A stretch of DNA of 64,000 nucleotides from Variovorax sp. OAS795 (GCF_040546685.1 NZ_JBEPOH010000001.1:4340001-4404000); one strand, 5' to 3'; shown: positions 36,900 through 45,634, counted from the first letter of the stretch. Numbers and translations: made by a program. The notes: a model not told the origin generated them from the letters alone.

Positions 36900-37643
36900 C
36901 TAATGCGCCTTGAGCCGGGGTGGTGGCCGGCTGAGCCGCGGCAGCCGGCGGCGCGAACCGAGCACGTCTTCGATGTCCTGGCGCGCGCCGTCGATCAGGC
37001 GGATGACCGCGCGCTCGGCCTTGGCCGGATCGTGTGCGACCACCGCATCGAGCACCGCGCGGTGCAGCGGCAGCGAGAGCGCGGGACCGTCGGGCTTGGT
37101 GGTCGAAATCTCGAAGCTGGTGCGAAGCAGCGCGTTGAGCGCCTTGCTCATCTGCGCCAGCATGCGGTTGCGCGCGGCGCTCAGGAGGCCGGTGTGAAAG
37201 CGCAGGTCGAAGGTGACGTAGTCGCCGCCGTTTTCCACGGCCTCTTTCATGCCGGCGTAGGCGCGCTCGATCTCCTCGATGTCTTCCGGGCTGGCGCGCT
37301 CGGCCGCGAGCCGCACGGCCGCCGGCTCGACCACGCGCCGCAGGTCCTGCAGGTCGCGCAGAAACTCGGGCGTGAGGCCGGCGCGCGACTGCCAGGTGAT
37401 GACGTCGGGGTCGAACCAGTTCCACTTGTCCTGCGGCAGCACCCGCGTGCCCACCTTGGGGCCCGTGACGATCAGCCCCTTGGCCGCGAGCGACTTGATG
37501 GCTTCGCGCACCACGGTGCGGCTCACGCCGAGCTCTTCGCCCAGGATGGGTTCGGCCGGGATCGACGCACCGATCGCATAACGGCCGGCCACGACAGCTT
37601 CGCCGAGCAGCTCGAGCGTGCGACCGTGGATGTTCTTGATCAT
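36900..37643 (-). CDS. GntR-family regulator, FadR/FCD subfamily, of the sugar-acid locus
   Basis: This 247-residue protein has a winged helix (AEPILGEELGVSRTVVREAIK; KGLIVTGPKVGTRVLP) followed by DKWNWFDPDVITWQ, a segment found in DgoR/ExuR-like regulators of aldonate or uronate use. The FCD domain contains DLQDLRRVVEPAAVRLAAERA and the metal-site FDLRFHTGLLSAARNRML. It is first in the leftward operon and divergent from the dehydratase gene, the usual place for a repressor of both units. Confidence 0.92.
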   Translation of the reverse strand: MIKNIHGRTLELLGEAVVAGRYAIGASIPAEPILGEELGVSRTVVREAIKSLAAKGLIVTGPKVGTRVLPQDKWNWFDPDVITWQSRAGLTPEFLRDLQDLRRVVEPAAVRLAAERASPEDIEEIERAYAGMKEAVENGGDYVTFDLRFHTGLLSAARNRMLAQMSKALNALLRTSFEISTTKPDGPALSLPLHRAVLDAVVAHDPAKAERAVIRLIDGARQDIEDVLGSRRRLPRLSRPPPRLKAH

Positions 37644-37659
37644 GTGCGTGATATGAAAT

Positions 37660-37722
37660 TTGGTATGCCGACGCTCGAAAACACTAACGCTGCGGCATGT
37701 TCTTCACACTTATCATATGATG
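37660..37722. promoter_or_regulatory. Candidate GntR operators in the divergent sugar-acid promoter region
   Basis: TTGGTATGCCGA at 37660-37671 matches 10 of 12 positions of the TTGGTATACCAA core bound by UxuR/ExuR-type FadR-subfamily repressors. ATCATATGAT at 37713-37722 is a perfect 10-bp palindrome. Both lie between the regulator start (37643) and the dehydratase start (37795). Either or both are likely regulator sites controlling both directions. Confidence 0.5.
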
Positions 37723-37794
37723 ATTGAAATGGCTGCTCGGCAGGACAAACCCTGAGGTTTGGGGTCGTAAGCGGTCGTAAACGGAGACAAACCG

Positions 37795-39531
37795 ATGAGC
37801 ACTTCCCCCAAGAAAAAAGCCAGTGAACTGCGCAGCCAGCAATGGTTCGGCCGCAACGACCGCGACGGTTTCATCTACCGAAGCTGGGTCAAGGGCAAAG
37901 GCGTGCCGCACGACCAGTTCGACGGGCGCCCGGTCATCGGCATCTGCAACACCTTCAGCGAGCTCACGCCCTGCAACTCGCATTTCCGCACGCTGGCCGA
38001 GCAGGTCAAGATCGGCGTGTACGAAGCCGGCGGCTTCCCGCTCGAATTCCCGGTGATGTCGCTCGGCGAGACGCTGCTGCGGCCCACCGCGATGCTGTAC
38101 CGCAACCTTGCCAGCATGGACGTGGAAGAAAGCATCCGCGGCAACCCGCTGGACGGCGTGGTGCTGCTCATGGGCTGCGACAAGACCACGCCCGCACTCA
38201 TGATGGGCGCGGCCAGCGTCGACCTGCCGACCATCGGCGTCTCGGGCGGCCCCATGCTCTCGGGCAAGTGGCGCGGCCAGGAGCTGGGCTCGGGCACCGG
38301 CGTGTGGCAGATGAGCGAGCAGGTGCGCGCCGGCACGCTCAAGCTGCAGGACTTCTTCGAGGCCGAAAGCTGCATGCACCGCAGCCACGGCCACTGCATG
38401 ACGATGGGCACCGCGAGCACCATGGCCAGCATGGTCGAGTCGCTGGGCATCGGCCTGCCGGGCAATGCGGCCTACCCGGCCGTGGACGGGCGCCGCAACG
38501 TGCTGGCGCGCATGGCGGGCCGGCGCATCGTCGACATGGTGCATGAAGACCTGCACATGTCCAAGATCCTCACGCGCGAGGCCATCGAGAACGCCATCAA
38601 GGTGAACGCCGCCATCGGCGGCTCCACCAACCTGGTCATTCACCTGCTGGCCATTGCGGGGCGCATCGGCGTGGACCTGAAGCTCGATGATTTCGACCGC
38701 CTCGCCTCCGAGCTGCCCTGCCTGGTCGACCTGCAGCCCTCGGGCCGCTTCCTGATGGAAGACTTCTGCTATGCGGGCGGGCTGCCGGTGGTCATCAAGG
38801 AGATCGCGCAGTACCTGCACAAGGACGTCATCACGGCCAACGGCCAGACGCTCTGGGACAACGTGAAGGACGCCGAGAACTACAACCCGCAGGTGATCCG
38901 TTCGCTGGCCGAGCCGTTCAAGGAAAACGCCGGCATCTGCGTGCTGCGCGGCAACCTCGCGCCCAACGGCGCCATCATCAAGCCGAGCGCCGCCACGCCC
39001 GAACTGCTGGTGCACAAGGGCCGCGCGGTGGTGTTCGAGAACGCCGACGACCTGCACCAGCGCATCGACGACGAGAACCTCGACATCGACGAGCACTGCA
39101 TCATGGTGCTGAAGAACTGCGGGCCGCGCGGCTACCCCGGCATGTCGGAGTCGGGCAACATGCCGCTGCCGCCCAAGGTGCTGCGCAAGGGCATCACCGA
39201 CATGGTCCGCATCAGCGATGCGCGCATGAGCGGCACCGCCTACGGTACCGTGGTGCTGCACACCGCGCCCGAGGCCGCGGCGGGCGGGCCGCTGGCGCTG
39301 GTCCAGGACGGCGACATCGTCGAGCTCGACGTCCCCAACCGCAGGCTGCACCTGCACGTGAGCGACGAGGAACTTGCGCGCCGCCTCGAAAAATGGGTGC
39401 CACCCAAGGCGCCGCTCGACTCCGGCTACTGGAAGCTCTACGTCGACACGGTGCTGCAGGCCGACCAGGGCGCCGACCTGGCCTTCCTGCGCGGGCGCCG
39501 AGGGGCTTTCGTGCCGCGCGACAATCACTGA
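37795..39531 (+). CDS. IlvD/Edd-family sugar-acid dehydratase (L-arabinonate / D-galactonate dehydratase type)
   Basis: This 578-residue protein starts at ATG 37795 behind ACGGAGACAAACC. The Fe-S-family motifs are ICNTFSELTPCNSHFR, LLMGCDKTTPALMMGAAS, SCMHRSHGHCMTMGTAST and NCGPRGYPGMSESG. The WFGRNDRDGFIYRSW start and ~580-residue length match the L-arabinonate dehydratase branch, whose studied members also accept D-galactonate and D-fuconate. It removes water from an aldonate to give a 2-keto-3-deoxy acid. The following DgoK and KDPGal aldolase genes favour galactonate here. Confidence 0.92.
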   Translation: MSTSPKKKASELRSQQWFGRNDRDGFIYRSWVKGKGVPHDQFDGRPVIGICNTFSELTPCNSHFRTLAEQVKIGVYEAGGFPLEFPVMSLGETLLRPTAMLYRNLASMDVEESIRGNPLDGVVLLMGCDKTTPALMMGAASVDLPTIGVSGGPMLSGKWRGQELGSGTGVWQMSEQVRAGTLKLQDFFEAESCMHRSHGHCMTMGTASTMASMVESLGIGLPGNAAYPAVDGRRNVLARMAGRRIVDMVHEDLHMSKILTREAIENAIKVNAAIGGSTNLVIHLLAIAGRIGVDLKLDDFDRLASELPCLVDLQPSGRFLMEDFCYAGGLPVVIKEIAQYLHKDVITANGQTLWDNVKDAENYNPQVIRSLAEPFKENAGICVLRGNLAPNGAIIKPSAATPELLVHKGRAVVFENADDLHQRIDDENLDIDEHCIMVLKNCGPRGYPGMSESGNMPLPPKVLRKGITDMVRISDARMSGTAYGTVVLHTAPEAAAGGPLALVQDGDIVELDVPNRRLHLHVSDEELARRLEKWVPPKAPLDSGYWKLYVDTVLQADQGADLAFLRGRRGAFVPRDNH

Positions 39532-39570
39532 CCTCGCCCCTTGCGGGCTTTCCCATGGAGCCGAATTGAA

Positions 39571-40479
39571 ATGAGCAGATTGGTCGCGGTCGACTGGGGC
39601 ACGAGCTCCCTGCGCGGCGCGCTGCTCGATGCCCGCGGCAAGGTGCTCGAGGAGCGCAGCGATGCGCGCGGCATCCTCAAGGTGCCGGCGGGCGGCTTTC
39701 CCGCGGTGTTCGAGTCGCTGTTCGGCGACTGGATGCAGACTGCGGACACGCGCTGCCTGATCTCCGGCATGGCCGGCAGCAAGCAGGGCTGGGTCGAGGC
39801 GCCTTATTGCGCCTGCCCCGCCGGACGCGTCGAGGTGGGCCGTCGGATCATCGGCATCGACGCGCTGCCCGGCGCACGCATCTCCATCGTGCCGGGCCTT
39901 CGCGACGAGCACGACGGCGTGCCCGACGTCATGCGCGGCGAAGAGGTCCAGATCTTCGGTGCCATGGCGCTGATGGATGCCGATGAAGGCGTCTTCGTGC
40001 TGCCGGGCACGCACAACAAGTGGGCCACGGTGAAGAAAGGCCGTGTCACGGGCTTTCGCACCTTCATGACCGGCGAGTTCTACGCCTTGCTGAGCCAGCA
40101 CTCGATCCTCGCGCGCACGCTCGAGGCCGATGCGCCGCTGGACGAAGCCGCCTTCGTGGAAGGCGTCACCCGCTCCGACAACGGCCAGGGCCTGCTGCAC
40201 AACGCGTTCGGCGCGCGCACGCTGGCGCTGTTCGAGCGCATGCCGACGGCGGAGCTCGCCAGCTATCTCTCGGGCCTGCTGATCGGCGAAGAGCTGCGCA
40301 CGCAATCGCTGCACGCCTTCGGCGAAGTGGTACTGATCGGCTCCCCCGCCCTCACGCAGCGCTATACGCTCGCGCTGCGCGCCACCGGCATCGCCACGCG
40401 CACGCTCGGGGCCGAAGCCACCTGGGCCGGACTGCATGCGCTGTCCGGTTTTCTCGACGCAGACAGAACATCCTCATGA
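39571..40479 (+). CDS. dgoK: 2-dehydro-3-deoxygalactonokinase
   Basis: This 302-residue protein from ATG 39571 shows the DgoK signature: VAVDWGTSSLRGALLDARG, CLISGMAGSKQGWVEAPY, VPGLRDEHDGVPDVMRGEEVQIFGA-like segments, VLPGTHNKWATV and GEFYALLSQHSIL. It phosphorylates 2-keto-3-deoxygalactonate at O6 with ATP. The start is 39 bp after the dehydratase gene, and the stop overlaps the aldolase start (ATGA), so the three enzymes are co-expressed. Confidence 0.94.
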   Translation: MSRLVAVDWGTSSLRGALLDARGKVLEERSDARGILKVPAGGFPAVFESLFGDWMQTADTRCLISGMAGSKQGWVEAPYCACPAGRVEVGRRIIGIDALPGARISIVPGLRDEHDGVPDVMRGEEVQIFGAMALMDADEGVFVLPGTHNKWATVKKGRVTGFRTFMTGEFYALLSQHSILARTLEADAPLDEAAFVEGVTRSDNGQGLLHNAFGARTLALFERMPTAELASYLSGLLIGEELRTQSLHAFGEVVLIGSPALTQRYTLALRATGIATRTLGAEATWAGLHALSGFLDADRTSS

Positions 40480-41117
40480 CGACTCCCCAAGAAAAATTCC
40501 AGGCCGCGATGCGCGAGCTGCCGCTGGTCGCGATCCTGCGCGGACTCACGCCCGCCGAGGCTGCCGACGTGGGCGACGCGATCGTCGAGTCCGGCTTCCG
40601 GCTGCTCGAAGTGCCGCTCAATTCGCCCAAGCCCTACGCCAGCATCACGCTGATGCGCACGCGCTTTCCCGAGGCCCTGGTGGGTGCCGGCACGGTGCTC
40701 GATGCGCAGCAGGTGCGCTATGTGCATGCGGCCGGCGGCGAGCTGGTCGTGTCACCCAACTTCAATGCCGAAGTGGTCGCCGAGGCCGTGCGTCTCGGCA
40801 TGGTCTGCCTGCCCGGCGTGCTGACGCCGACCGAAGCCTTCGGCGCGCTGGCCGCAGGCGCGACCGGCCTCAAGCTGTTCCCGGCCGAACTGGCATCGCC
40901 CGCGGTGGTGAAGGCGCTGCTCGCGGTGCTCCCCGCCGGCACGCCGCTGATGCCCGTGGGCGGCATCACGCCCACCAACATGGCGGAGTGGCGCGCCGCC
41001 GGCGCGTCGGGCTTCGGCATCGGCTCGGCGCTCTACAAGCCCGGCAAGCAGGCATCGGCCGTGCGCGCGGATGCGCAACGCTTTGTCGCAGCCTGCACCG
41101 GCGCCGCTTACGCCTGA
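40476..41117 (+). CDS. dgoA: 2-dehydro-3-deoxy-6-phosphogalactonate aldolase
   Basis: This 213-residue class I aldolase of the KDPG/KDPGal family has LVAILRGLTPAEA, LLEVPLNSPKP (Glu45), GAGTVLDAQQV, SPNFNAEVV and GLKLFPAE with Schiff-base Lys133. The VPLNSP variant, as opposed to VTLRT in Eda, marks the galactonate-specific branch. It cleaves KDPGal to pyruvate and glyceraldehyde-3-phosphate. Coupled to dgoK by ATGA. Confidence 0.94.
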   Translation: MTTPQEKFQAAMRELPLVAILRGLTPAEAADVGDAIVESGFRLLEVPLNSPKPYASITLMRTRFPEALVGAGTVLDAQQVRYVHAAGGELVVSPNFNAEVVAEAVRLGMVCLPGVLTPTEAFGALAAGATGLKLFPAELASPAVVKALLAVLPAGTPLMPVGGITPTNMAEWRAAGASGFGIGSALYKPGKQASAVRADAQRFVAACTGAAYA

Positions 41118-41161
41118 GCCCCTTTTCCTTTTAGTTCAACCACGTCCACGAGGTCCCGTCG

Positions 41162-41899
41162 ATGTCCGCAGATTCAGACTACGCCAGCCCCGCCGTGCGC
41201 AAGTTGCGCGAAGACCTGTCGCTGGCCTTGCGCGCAGCCGCCCACCACGGCCTCTCGGAAGGCGTCTGCAACCACTTCAGCGTAGTGCTGCCCGGCGCGC
41301 AGGACCGCTACCTGATCAACCCGCGCGGGCTGCACTGGAGCGAGATCGGCCCGGACGACATCGTGCTGATCGACGTGCACGGCGAAGTGCTTGCCGGCCG
41401 CCACCGGGTGGAGCCGACCGCGCTGTTCATCCATGGCGCGGTGCACCGGCTGACCGGCCACGCGGTCGTGCTGCACTGCCACATGCCCTACGCCACCGCG
41501 CTCACGCTCACGGCCGACCGCGCGCTCGATCCCACGCTGAGCCAGAACGCGATGCGCTACATGAACCGCATTGCGATCGATGCGGTCTACAACGGGCTGG
41601 CGCTCGACAATGCCGAGGGCGAGCGCATCGCACGCGCCATGGAGGGAAAGGACGTCGCCTTCCTGGCCAACCACGGCGTGATCGTGGCGGGCGCCACCAT
41701 CGCGCATGCCTACGACGATCTCTACTACCTCGAACGCGCGAGCCTGCACCAGGTGATCGCGCAATCCACCGGGCGCCCGCTGGTCCCGGTCGACGCCAAA
41801 CTGGCCGCGCTGGCCGCGGCGCAGATCCAGGGCGAACGCGAGCAATCCGACCTGTTCTTCGAGGCTTTGCGGCGCCTGGTGCCCCCGCCGCACGGCTGA
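41162..41899 (+). CDS. Class II aldolase/adducin family protein
   Basis: This 245-residue protein carries GLSEGVCNHFSVVLPG, PRGLHWSEI, VEPTALFIHGAVHRLTGHAVVLHCHMP (split here by family numbering) with the zinc-binding histidines and the Glu, and LANHGVIVAGATIAHAYDDL. These are the zinc site and fold of the class II aldolase/adducin family (FucA/AraD-like). Without a phosphate-binding cue the substrate is open; family members include aldolases and decarboxylases. Last gene of the rightward sugar-acid operon, 44 bp after dgoA. Confidence 0.88.
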   Translation: MSADSDYASPAVRKLREDLSLALRAAAHHGLSEGVCNHFSVVLPGAQDRYLINPRGLHWSEIGPDDIVLIDVHGEVLAGRHRVEPTALFIHGAVHRLTGHAVVLHCHMPYATALTLTADRALDPTLSQNAMRYMNRIAIDAVYNGLALDNAEGERIARAMEGKDVAFLANHGVIVAGATIAHAYDDLYYLERASLHQVIAQSTGRPLVPVDAKLAALAAAQIQGEREQSDLFFEALRRLVPPPHG

Positions 41900-42067
41900 C
41901 GTCCGTTCGGCCGGTTTCGCATGGCAGGAGGAGGCCATAGGATGGCGCACGATGGCGCAAGTGCCGCGCAGCGGCTTACAGCTCTTCATCCGATTTCGCC
42001 CAAGCCTTACACGGCGTTCACATGGAGCAACGACGATAGGGCTTCCAACCACTCCACTGGAGTTGCC

Positions 42068-42391
42068 ATGAAAAAGCTCACTTTCGCATTCGGCGCCGCC
42101 GCCCTGCTCTCGCTGGCAGCGCTCAGCGCCCCCGCCCAGGCACAGACCGGCGGCCGCTTCATCCAGGCCCAGGTGTATGTGGTGCCCGCACCGCCGCCGC
42201 CCCCGCGCCATCACTACTACGTGGCGCCGTCGCCGCCCCACCACTACTACGCGCCCCGCTACCGCGACCATGACCGCTACGAGCACCGCCACCGCCGCTG
42301 GGAAGAGCGCCGCGAAGGCCGCCGGGACTACGATGGCGACGGCGTGCCCAACCGCTACGACCGCCGGCCCAACAATCCGTACCGCTACTGA
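42068..42391 (+). CDS. Exported Pro/His/Tyr-rich small protein with a calcium-loop-like motif
   Basis: This 107-residue protein has a clear signal peptide (MKKLTFAFGAAALLSLAALS, cleavage after AQA near residue 25). The mature part has a Pro run, HHYY repeats and a strongly charged Arg/Glu/Asp segment ending in DYDGDGVPNRYDRRPNNPY. DxDGDGVPNxxD is the thrombospondin type-3-like calcium-binding loop, also common in OmpA-linked proteins. It is probably periplasmic or envelope-associated. I know similar orphan proteins in Burkholderiales but no assigned function. Confidence 0.75.
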   Translation: MKKLTFAFGAAALLSLAALSAPAQAQTGGRFIQAQVYVVPAPPPPPRHHYYVAPSPPHHYYAPRYRDHDRYEHRHRRWEERREGRRDYDGDGVPNRYDRRPNNPYRY

Positions 42392-42418
42392 TCGCCGGGG
42401 CCGGCCGGAGCGGCCCGT

Positions 42419-43825
42419 TCAGGCTTGTGCCACGCGCCGCAGCAGCCCGGCGGTGGTGCGCGGCCAGCCCACGCGGCCGAACCATGCGCCGCCGGCAATG
42501 GCCGAAGCGATGACCACGCCGTACAGCACCATCGCCACGCCCTGCGCCGCAAAGACGCCGGAGAGCCCGCCCCCCCAGCGAAAGACGAGCCAGCCGCCGA
42601 TGCCCGCCACCGCGAGGCGCGTGAGGTTGCCCACCACGGGCCACAGCAGGCGCCCCGCCCCTTGCGAGGCGAAGTACAGCACCAGCCCGACACCGAAGAA
42701 GCCATAGAGCGGCCCCACCAGGCGCAGGTAGTGGGCGCCGGTTTCGAGCATGGCAGGGTCGTTGCCGAAGAGCATCAGCCAGGGCCGCGGAAAGAACGCC
42801 GCGGCAAGGCCGATGCTTTCGGTGAGCGCGAACGCGATGGCCGCGCCGGCCCAGGCGGCGCGCAGCGCGCGCTCGCGCTGGCCGGCGCCCATGCAGGTGC
42901 CCACCATCGCGACCAGTGGCGCGCCCAGGCCGAACACCAGTGGCACCATCAGGTACTCGAGCCGCGACGCGGTGCCGTAGCCCGCCAGCGCGCCCGCACC
43001 GAACGGCGCCGTCAACGCCGTGGCGGTGCCGATGGACAGGTTGGTGGCCACCGTTGCCACCGCGGCGACGAGGCCGATGCGCAGGATCTCGCGGAACAGC
43101 GGCCAGCGCAGCTTCAGCGTGGCGAGCGTCGGGCGAAGCAGGCTGCGCGGCGAGCGCAGGTAGACGATCAGCGCCACCGACCCCAGCAGGTAGTAGAGCA
43201 GCAGCGCCATCGCTCCGCCCGCGATGCCCATGCCCGGCAGCGGTCCCCAGCCGAAGATCAGGAGCGGCGATGCGGGAATGAGGAACAGCACCCCCACCAC
43301 CGTCACGTTCGCCGGCACCGACATGTTGCCGGTGCCTCGTATGACGGCCGAGAGCGAGTTGAAAAGCCACACCAGCACCGCGCCCGCGAACACCCAGTTC
43401 GAATAGGTCAAGGCTGCGTCCAATGCCGCCCCGGTGCCGCCCATGACGCCGTAGAGCCAGCGCCCGCCGAAGAGCAGCGCAAGCGAGAAGCACAGCCCGA
43501 ACCCCAGCGCGATGACCACCGCGTGCCACACCAGCGCATCGGCATCGGCGCGGCGGCGCGCGCCCAGGGCACGGGCAATCGAGGAGGCGATGCCGCCGCC
43601 CATGGAACCGCTCGATGTCATCTGCATCAGCATGACGACCGGGAACACCAGCGCCATGCCTGCCAGCGCATCAGTCCCCAGCTTGCCGACGAAGTAGGTT
43701 TCGATCAGTCCGGCGGAGGCCTGCGCCAGCATCACGAGCACGTTGGGCGCGGCCAGGCGCAGCAGCGTCGGCACGATCGGCGCCTCGAGCAGGCGGCGCG
43801 TGCGCGGGTCGAGCTCCTGGCTCAT
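42419..43825 (-). CDS. MATE-family efflux transporter
   Basis: This 468-residue protein has 12 predicted spans. LRLAAPNVLVMLAQASAGLIETYFVGKLGTDALAGMAL (shown by features at residues 20-57) is the conserved MATE N-terminal half-repeat, repeated in the second half (LRIGLVAAVATVATNLSIG). It would export cationic drugs or metabolites using Na+ or H+. A GTG or ATG upstream of 43825 is not needed. It lies 35 bp downstream of the MFS gene on the same strand and may be co-transcribed. Confidence 0.92.
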   Translation of the reverse strand: MSQELDPRTRRLLEAPIVPTLLRLAAPNVLVMLAQASAGLIETYFVGKLGTDALAGMALVFPVVMLMQMTSSGSMGGGIASSIARALGARRRADADALVWHAVVIALGFGLCFSLALLFGGRWLYGVMGGTGAALDAALTYSNWVFAGAVLVWLFNSLSAVIRGTGNMSVPANVTVVGVLFLIPASPLLIFGWGPLPGMGIAGGAMALLLYYLLGSVALIVYLRSPRSLLRPTLATLKLRWPLFREILRIGLVAAVATVATNLSIGTATALTAPFGAGALAGYGTASRLEYLMVPLVFGLGAPLVAMVGTCMGAGQRERALRAAWAGAAIAFALTESIGLAAAFFPRPWLMLFGNDPAMLETGAHYLRLVGPLYGFFGVGLVLYFASQGAGRLLWPVVGNLTRLAVAGIGGWLVFRWGGGLSGVFAAQGVAMVLYGVVIASAIAGGAWFGRVGWPRTTAGLLRRVAQA

Positions 43826-43860
43826 TCATCGGCCTCCGTGCCGTGCACCACGGTGCGCGC

Positions 43861-45096
43861 TCATGCCGCCGCCAGCTTCGAGCGCGCGAGCCGCGCTTCG
43901 CGGATCGGCAGGTGGACCAGCGCGGCGCCTGCGGCCAGCGCGATGTCGATGTACCAGACGATGTCGTAGTTGCCCGTGGCCTGGAAGACATAGCCGCCCA
44001 GGAACGCGCCCAGGAAGCCGCCGACCTGGTGCGCCAGCATCACGATGCCGAACAGCATCGCCATGTTGGCCGGCCCGAACATCTTGGCGACCAGGCCGGC
44101 CGTCGGCGGCACGGTCGAGAGGAAGGTCACGCCCATCACGGCGGCGAACACCAGCATGACCACGGTCGTCTTCGGCGCCAGCAGGAACACCAGCACGGCG
44201 ATGGCGCGCGTGGCATAGAGCAGCGAGAGCAGCGACTTCATGCGCCAGCGCCCCACGGCCCAGCCCATCGCCAGGCTGCCGACGATGTTGAAGAGCCCGA
44301 CCATCCCGAGCGCCCATCCGCCGACTTCGGGCGGCAGCCCGCAGGCCGCGACCACGCCGGGCAAGTGCGTGGCAAGGAACGCGACGTGAAAGCCGCAGAC
44401 CAGGAAGCCCAGGCTCAGGTAGCGGTAGCTGGGCGTCGCGAGCGCCTGGCCGATGGCCTCGCGCGCACTCAGCGGCCTGGTGCCCGATGCAGCGGCCGAG
44501 GCCGCGGCCATCGCCTTCGAATTGCCCTTGAGGACCCATGCAGCCGGCAGCGCCAGCAGCACCAGCACGCCGAGCCACTGCATGGCGCCCGCCCAGCCCA
44601 CTGCCGCCGTCAGGCCGACGGCGATCGGCGCCATCGCGAACTGTCCGAAGGAGCCGCCGGCATTCACCACGCCGGTGGCAAAGCCGCGCTTGTGCGCCGG
44701 CACGAGGCGCGTGGTCGCGGCCATCAGCACCGAAGGGCCCGCCATGCCGGCGCCGCCGGCCGCCACCACGCCGATGGCGAAGATCAGGCCCGCCGTGCTC
44801 GTCATGAGCGGCGTGATCAGCGTGCCGACAGCCACCAGCAGCACGCCGAGGAACACCACGCGCCCGGTTCCGATGCGGTCGGCCACGGCGCCCGCAAAGG
44901 GCTGAGTGAGTCCCCACCAGAGCTGCCCGAACGCGAAGGCCAGGCTGATGCTGCCGATGCCGAGGGCGGTCGAGGTGTTGAGCGCCGAGAGGAACAGCCC
45001 CATCGTCTGGCGCACCCCCATCGTGAGGGCAAAAGCGCCCGCGGCCGCCAGCAGCACGAACCAGAGCGCATGGCGCCGAAGAGTGGTTTCATTCAT
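43861..45096 (-). CDS. MFS transporter (OFA/NNP-like) in a MarR-controlled unit
   Basis: This 411-residue 12-span transporter starts at ATG 45096. MGVRQTMGLFLSALNTSTAL near the N-terminus, AVADRIGTGRVVFLG (motif A, D-R-x-G), HKRGFATGVVNAGGSFGQF and PPTAGLVAKMFG are typical of the monocarboxylate/oxalate-formate antiporter-like MFS group. It overlaps the end of the MarR gene by 8 bp, so it is probably the regulator's main target. Substrate unknown. Confidence 0.88.
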   Translation of the reverse strand: MNETTLRRHALWFVLLAAAGAFALTMGVRQTMGLFLSALNTSTALGIGSISLAFAFGQLWWGLTQPFAGAVADRIGTGRVVFLGVLLVAVGTLITPLMTSTAGLIFAIGVVAAGGAGMAGPSVLMAATTRLVPAHKRGFATGVVNAGGSFGQFAMAPIAVGLTAAVGWAGAMQWLGVLVLLALPAAWVLKGNSKAMAAASAAASGTRPLSAREAIGQALATPSYRYLSLGFLVCGFHVAFLATHLPGVVAACGLPPEVGGWALGMVGLFNIVGSLAMGWAVGRWRMKSLLSLLYATRAIAVLVFLLAPKTTVVMLVFAAVMGVTFLSTVPPTAGLVAKMFGPANMAMLFGIVMLAHQVGGFLGAFLGGYVFQATGNYDIVWYIDIALAAGAALVHLPIREARLARSKLAAA

Positions 45097-45583
45097 CGTG
45101 GGCTCCTGCCGGGTCTTCCGGCTGTCCATCGCCCAGCCCTGCGCGCTGCAGCAGCTCCAGGCTTTCGTCGAGAAGCGCATGCAGTGCCAGCACGCGCTCC
45201 GTGCCGAGGATGTCGTTGAGCGCCAGCTGCGCGCCGTGCCACAGGCGCTGCGCCTCGGCGCGCTTCTCGCGGCCTGCTTCGGTCATTGCCAGCATGCGGC
45301 TGCGCGCATCGGGGCCCTCGGTCTGCACCAGGAAGCCCGCCGCGAGCAGCGGCTTGAGATTGCGCGTGAGCGTGGAGGCGTCGACGTTCATCTCGCGCGC
45401 CAGGTCGACCGGGCGCAGCGGCCCGAAATGCAGCACGTGCGAGAGCAGTGAATACTGCGTGGTCTTGAGCCCGCTGGGGGCAACGTGCGCGTCATAGAGG
45501 CGCGACGCCAGCCTGGAGAGCCGGCGCAGGCGGAAATTGGTACATCCTTGGGGCCTGGACCGAGGCTTCAGAGCGGTGTTCAT
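45089..45583 (-). CDS. MarR-family transcriptional regulator
   Basis: The protein has 164 residues from ATG 45583. The winged helix is LKTTQYSLLSHVLHFGPLRP, VDLAREMNVDASTLTRNLKPLLAAGF, with the wing DARSRMLAMTEAG. It starts with a basic segment (KPRSRPQGCTNFRLRRLSRLA) containing one Cys that could be a redox sensor. It overlaps the MFS gene downstream and is divergent from the thioesterase gene across a 51-bp region holding two palindromes. Confidence 0.92.
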   Translation of the reverse strand: MNTALKPRSRPQGCTNFRLRRLSRLASRLYDAHVAPSGLKTTQYSLLSHVLHFGPLRPVDLAREMNVDASTLTRNLKPLLAAGFLVQTEGPDARSRMLAMTEAGREKRAEAQRLWHGAQLALNDILGTERVLALHALLDESLELLQRAGLGDGQPEDPAGAHDE

Positions 45584-45590
45584 GTTTTCA

Positions 45591-45617
45591 TTGTACCTAC
45601 AATAATTGTATATGCAA
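45591..45617. promoter_or_regulatory. Tandem MarR-type operators between marR and the thioesterase gene
   Basis: TTGTACCTACAA (45591-45602) has perfect TTGTA/TACAA arms around CC. TTGTATATGCAA (45606-45617) is a close second copy of the same 12-bp design, starting 15 bp later. Both lie in the 51-bp gap between the divergent start codons at 45583 and 45635, so binding should repress both directions. Confidence 0.7.
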
Positions 45618-45634
45618 CTATCAAGGAATTTTTC

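Noticed and set aside
37684..40437. A 917-codon minus-strand frame across the dehydratase and dgoK genes
   Set aside because: Two conserved enzymes with full motifs occupy the other strand; the long frame is low-complexity His/Arg/Ala/Gln.
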